Below, piece after piece: positions 60,926-64,000 of a DNA stretch of 64,000 nucleotides. The position numbers and the translations under genes are program-made. The first letter of the stretch is position 1. Each line of letters opens with the position of its first letter. The stretch is from NCBI GenBank assembly GCA_020692325.1, contig JAIMKR010000001.1, positions 281,794-345,793 of the forward strand. Reading direction: 5' to 3'. This DNA is from Desulfocurvus sp. (GTDB lineage: Bacteria > Desulfobacterota > Desulfovibrionia > Desulfovibrionales > Desulfovibrionaceae). The notes beneath the pieces were generated by a model that made no database searches, had not been told where the DNA came from, and worked only from the letters and a program-made list of their open reading frames with translations.

Positions 60926-61228
60926 ATGTATCTGGTGCTGTTGACCTACGTGAAGCCGGCCTCAGTCATCGATGAACTGCTGCCCGCTCATCGCAAATTT
61001 CTGGAGACCAACTACGAGTCCGGCCTGTTCGTGCTTTCCGGCCCGCGCGAGCCGCGCACCGGCGGCGTGGTGCTGGCCCAGGCCGGCAGCCGCTGGGAGC
61101 TGGCGGCCATCTGCGAGCAGGACCCCTTCGTCACCGAGGGCGCGGCCACCTATGAGATCATCGAGTTCAAGGCCACGCGCACGGGCAAGGGCATCCGCTT
61201 CCTGCTCGACGGCGAGTGCCCGAAATAA
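60926..61228 (+). CDS. YciI-like protein
   Basis: The 100-residue product is a single YCII domain (MYLVLLTYVKPASVIDELLPAHRKFLE; GLFVLSGPREPRTGGVVLA), a ferredoxin-like fold with a His-Asp pair, here including DELLPAHR. The function of the family is uncertain. AGAGGAG precedes the ATG. Confidence 0.87.
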   Translation: MYLVLLTYVKPASVIDELLPAHRKFLETNYESGLFVLSGPREPRTGGVVLAQAGSRWELAAICEQDPFVTEGAATYEIIEFKATRTGKGIRFLLDGECPK

Positions 61229-61241
61229 CCCCGCGATGTCG

Positions 61242-61281
61242 AAAAAGCGGGCCGCGACGCCAGTCACGCCGCAGCCCGCTT
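61242..61281 (-). terminator. Terminator after superoxide dismutase gene
   Basis: On the minus strand AAGCGGGC...GCCCGCTT forms a stem with an imperfect internal extension, then TTTTTC. Confidence 0.7.
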
Positions 61282-61299
61282 CATTTCCGCACCGGCCGC

Positions 61300-62073
61300 C
61301 TATTTCAGGTTCGCGGCCACGAAATCCCAATTGACCAGCTTGTCCAGGAAGGCGGCCACGTAGTCCGCCCGGCGATTCTGATAATCCAGATAATAGGCGT
61401 GCTCCCACACATCGACAACGAGCAGCGGCGTGGCCCCGTGGGCCAGCGGCGTGTCGGCGTTGGCCGTGGCCAGCACCTTCAGCTTGCCGCCTTCCTCCAC
61501 CAGCCAGCCCCAGCCGCTGCCGAACTGCCCGACCGCCGCGTCGGTGAAGGCCTTGCGGAACCCGTCGTACCCTCCGAAGGAGGCGTCGATGGCGTGCGCC
61601 AGCCTGCCGGCAGGCCTGCCGCCCCCGCCGGGCCGCATGCACATCCAATAAAACGAATGGTTCCAGGACTGGGCTGCGTTGTTGAACAGCCCGCCGCCCT
61701 TGACCGCCGTGGCCTTGACGATCTCCGGCAGGGTTTTGCCCTCCAGTCCGGAGCCCGGCAGCATCTTCTTCACGTTGGCCACGTAGGTCGCGTGGTGCTT
61801 GCCGTAATGGAAGGAGAGCGTGCGGGCGGAGATGACCGGCTCCAACGCGTCCATGGCGTAAGGCAGCGGCGGCTGATCCAGGCCGTCCAACGCGGCGCGA
61901 CCGGAATCGGCCAGGGCGTCGGCCAGGGGGAACAAGGTGGGGGCGGCCAGCCCCACGCCGGCCACGCCGGCCAGGGCCAGAAACTCGCGGCGGTTCAATC
62001 CTGTCGGGACATTCGAGCCGGCCGGGCTGGTCGACTCCGCCGATTCGGTCGCCTGAACTTTCATCTCGCTCAT
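61300..62073 (-). CDS. Tat-exported iron superoxide dismutase
   Basis: Dismutates superoxide in the periplasm. The 257-residue precursor has a twin-arginine signal peptide (NRREFLALAGVAGVGLAAP near 27-45) and the Fe/Mn-SOD fold. Metal-ligand regions are LSFHYGKHHATYV (two His), QSWNHSFYW, and DVWEHAYYLDYQNRR (Asp and His). GGGLFNNAAQSWNH and the sequence around it resemble Fe-type enzymes. AAGGAG precedes the ATG at 62073; the frame is open 72 bases further. Periplasmic SOD is known in Desulfovibrio. Confidence 0.92.
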   Translation of the reverse strand: MSEMKVQATESAESTSPAGSNVPTGLNRREFLALAGVAGVGLAAPTLFPLADALADSGRAALDGLDQPPLPYAMDALEPVISARTLSFHYGKHHATYVANVKKMLPGSGLEGKTLPEIVKATAVKGGGLFNNAAQSWNHSFYWMCMRPGGGGRPAGRLAHAIDASFGGYDGFRKAFTDAAVGQFGSGWGWLVEEGGKLKVLATANADTPLAHGATPLLVVDVWEHAYYLDYQNRRADYVAAFLDKLVNWDFVAANLK

Positions 62074-62141
62074 GACGTGCTCCTTGCTGTTTGTAATGCT
62101 GGGAACGATTCCTAGCATCACTACGCCATGGGCGCGCCATG

Positions 62142-64000
62142 TCAAGCGGGGGCGGATTTTCCGCCATCCCGCCAGGGGCGGCTTCGTCCGGTGAACAGCC
62201 CGGCCTTGGCCTTGATGTCCTTGTGCGGGGCGAAGACGTAGGCCACATCGCCGGCGAGCAGACGCAGACTGCCGTCGGGATTGGCCATGTATTCGCCGCC
62301 ACGGCCCACGGCCACCACGGTGAGGCCGTGGATGCGGCGCAGGCCGCTTTCCTCCAGCGTCTGCCCATCCAGCGCGCTGCCCTCCTCCACGGTCAACGCG
62401 CTCACGTCCATGCCGGGAAAGCGCCGGTTCAGCGTGCAGAACGATTCGCCGCGCACCTCGCCCACGCGCAGCATCTCATACCCTTCCGCGCGCACCTCGG
62501 CGGTGAACTTCTCGATGTCCGCGCGCGGCACCAGGTAGCGCATCATCACACGGGTGAATATCTCCACGCTGGTCTCGAACTCCTCGGGGATGACATCGCT
62601 CGCGCCAAGGTCCACCAACGGCTCGATCTCGCTCAGAAAGCGCGTGCGGGCGATGATGTGCAGCCGCGGGTTCATCTTGCGCGCCGTGTCGGTGATGCGC
62701 CGCACGCTGGCTGGATCGTTCACCATGATGGCCAGCACGCGCGCGTCGTCCACGCCCAGGTGCTCCAGCACGGCGGGCTGGCTGGCGTCGCCGTAGCTGA
62801 TGGGCTCACCCTCGGCGGCGCTGTTGCGCACGGTGTCCGGGTTCATCTCCACGATGCGGTAGTCGATACCGAAGTTTTTGGCCGCGCGCGCCAGCTGCCG
62901 GCCGCCCACGCCGAAGCCCACGATGACGAGGTGGTCGGACACGGGCGCGGCGTCCGTCTGAGCGCCGGTGTCCATCTCCCGCTCGAAGGGCCGGCGCGAC
63001 AGGGTGGAGAACAGCGGGGCCGCGCGCAGGGCGTCGGCCACGCGCGGGGCAAGCGCCATGAGCGTCGGCGTAAGGACCATGGTCACGATGCTGGCGGCCA
63101 GGAAAAGCTGGTAGCCGTCGGCGTCCACCAGCCCGGCGTCCAGCCCCACCTTGGCCAGCACGAAGGAGAACTCGCCGATCTGGCTGAGGGCCAGCCCGGC
63201 CATGAGCGCCGGCCGCAGGGGATAACCGAGCAGATACGCGGCGAGGGTGGCCATGGCGGCCTTGAGGACGATGACCGCCCCCGTGGCTCCCAGCACCGGC
63301 GGCAGGTGCGCGGCCAGGTAGCCCACGTCGAGCAACATGCCCACGGAGACGAAGAACAGGCTGGTGAACACGTCGCGGAAGGGCAGAATGCCCTCCAGCG
63401 CACTGATGCTGTACTCGGATTCCGAGATGACCAACCCGGCCAGAAATGCGCCCAGCGAAAGGGACAGGCCGGCCTTGGAGGTCAGAAACGCCGTGGCCAG
63501 ACACAGGGAAAGCGTGCTGATGAGAAAAAGCTCGCGGCTGCGGGTCTGCACCACGCGGTGCAACAGCACCGGCACCAGCTTGCGCGCCGCCAGGAACACC
63601 AGCACAACCAGACCCAGCCCCTTCACCGTGGGCCAAAGGAACGCCAGCCCGCCCCCATCGCCGCCAGCCGTGCCGGCCAGAAATGGCACCAGCAGCATCA
63701 TCGGCACCACGGCGAGGTCCTGGAAGATGAGGATGGACAGGACGATGCGGCCGTGGACGGAATCCATCTCCGCGCGCTGCTGCAATATCTTCAGCACGAT
63801 GGCCGTGGAGGACAACGCCACGAGGAACCCCACGAACACCGCGTGCGAGGGGCTCTTGCCCAGGCCGAAAGCCAGCAGGCCGAAGGCCGCGATGGTGAGC
63901 GCGACCTGACCTCCGCCTCCCACCAGCACGTTTTTGCGCAGGCGCGCCAGCTCGCCGACGGAGAGTTCCAGGCCGATGGTGAACAAAAGCAGCACCACGC
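62142..64000 (-). CDS. Kef/CPA2-type cation:proton antiporter with TrkA domains (5' end off window)
   Basis: Inner-membrane monovalent-cation/proton antiporter. At least 619 residues are visible and the frame is open at the window edge, where LLLFTIGLELSV shows that the N terminus lies beyond 64000. About ten membrane spans are seen first. A TrkA-N domain follows (VIVGFGVGGRQLARAAKNFG; EMNPDTVRNSA; SYGDASQPAVLEHLG) and then a TrkA-C domain (MDVSALTVEEGSALDGQTL; LLAGDVAYVFAP). Regulation by nucleotide binding to the TrkA-N domain is expected. The partner or ion (K+ or Na+) is not certain. Confidence 0.9.
   Translation of the reverse strand, partial: VVLLLFTIGLELSVGELARLRKNVLVGGGGQVALTIAAFGLLAFGLGKSPSHAVFVGFLVALSSTAIVLKILQQRAEMDSVHGRIVLSILIFQDLAVVPMMLLVPFLAGTAGGDGGGLAFLWPTVKGLGLVVLVFLAARKLVPVLLHRVVQTRSRELFLISTLSLCLATAFLTSKAGLSLSLGAFLAGLVISESEYSISALEGILPFRDVFTSLFFVSVGMLLDVGYLAAHLPPVLGATGAVIVLKAAMATLAAYLLGYPLRPALMAGLALSQIGEFSFVLAKVGLDAGLVDADGYQLFLAASIVTMVLTPTLMALAPRVADALRAAPLFSTLSRRPFEREMDTGAQTDAAPVSDHLVIVGFGVGGRQLARAAKNFGIDYRIVEMNPDTVRNSAAEGEPISYGDASQPAVLEHLGVDDARVLAIMVNDPASVRRITDTARKMNPRLHIIARTRFLSEIEPLVDLGASDVIPEEFETSVEIFTRVMMRYLVPRADIEKFTAEVRAEGYEMLRVGEVRGESFCTLNRRFPGMDVSALTVEEGSALDGQTLEESGLRRIHGLTVVAVGRGGEYMANPDGSLRLLAGDVAYVFAPHKDIKAKAGLFTGRSRPWRDGGKSAPA

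Noticed and set aside
1-64000. tRNA, rRNA, CRISPR array or intact insertion sequence
   Set aside because: Intergenic regions were read for cloverleaf arms, regular repeats and terminal inverted repeats; nothing convincing was found apart from the IS5-like relic.

Overview
The window is GC-rich DNA (about two-thirds G+C by eye) from a Gram-negative, lactate-oxidising, anaerobic sulfate reducer of the Desulfovibrio type. The evidence is three tandem Desulfovibrio-style outer-membrane porins next to hisD-purC, a large lactate-utilisation operon (GlcD/GlcF, LutC, fused LutA-LutB, LctP-type permease) with a sigma-54 regulator, a Tat-exported Fe superoxide dismutase, and many fused FAD/Fe-S/CCG oxidoreductases. 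No rRNA, tRNA, CRISPR array or intact mobile element was seen.

Layout. 1-3.5 kb: ubiX-like flavin prenyltransferase, a UPF0173 metallo-hydrolase and uvrC. 3.5-8.6 kb: three tandem porins, each with its own terminator; the first two share a conserved upstream element. 8.6-15.1 kb: a housekeeping run hisD, purC, two tiny membrane-protein genes, rpsF, rpsR, rplI, dnaB, and a phenylacetate-CoA ligase homologue. The first tiny gene has an in-frame TGA followed by a SECIS-like hairpin and a coding-like extension, so it is a candidate 48-residue selenoprotein. 15.1-18.1 kb: threonine synthase and TlyA-type rRNA methylase. 18.1-22.7 kb: queuosine genes queD-queE-queC and, separately, queF; between them lie a LigB-type dioxygenase, an IS5-like transposase relic and a lower-GC outer-membrane barrel gene.

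22.7-38.6 kb: a GGDEF-PilZ protein, then a long minus-strand lactate operon. A near-perfect sigma-54 promoter precedes glcD; then come glcF, an ADP-forming acetyl-CoA synthetase, a Pta-N-terminal-like DRTGG protein, lactate permease, lutC, lutAB, an FMN alpha-hydroxy-acid dehydrogenase and small genes. The sigma-54 response regulator lies just upstream. The set would take up lactate, oxidise it to pyruvate and, once acetyl-CoA is made, recover ATP through the synthetase rather than through Pta-AckA.

38.7-48.1 kb: an RhlE-like helicase, then a low-GC orphan KAP-family P-loop NTPase (probable horizontal acquisition, possible defence gene) flanked by a degraded copy of the 3' end of the neighbouring giant FAD/Fe-S oxidoreductase gene, then an HD-domain gene coupled to that oxidoreductase, and a class V aminotransferase. 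48-50.5 kb: small heat-shock protein and a ZraP-like envelope-stress module with its own sigma-54 promoter and palindromic upstream site. 50.5-53.1 kb: a coupled operon of glyoxalase-II-like hydrolase, cbiC, VOC protein and L,D-transpeptidase. 53.4-59.3 kb: RNA methyltransferase, then a LytTR/LytS two-component system beside a CstA-family carrier, resembling pyruvate-sensing BtsSR-BtsT. 59.3-64 kb: Lrp-type single-domain protein, NagZ-like lipoprotein, YciI protein, Tat-dependent superoxide dismutase and a Kef-type antiporter that runs off the window.
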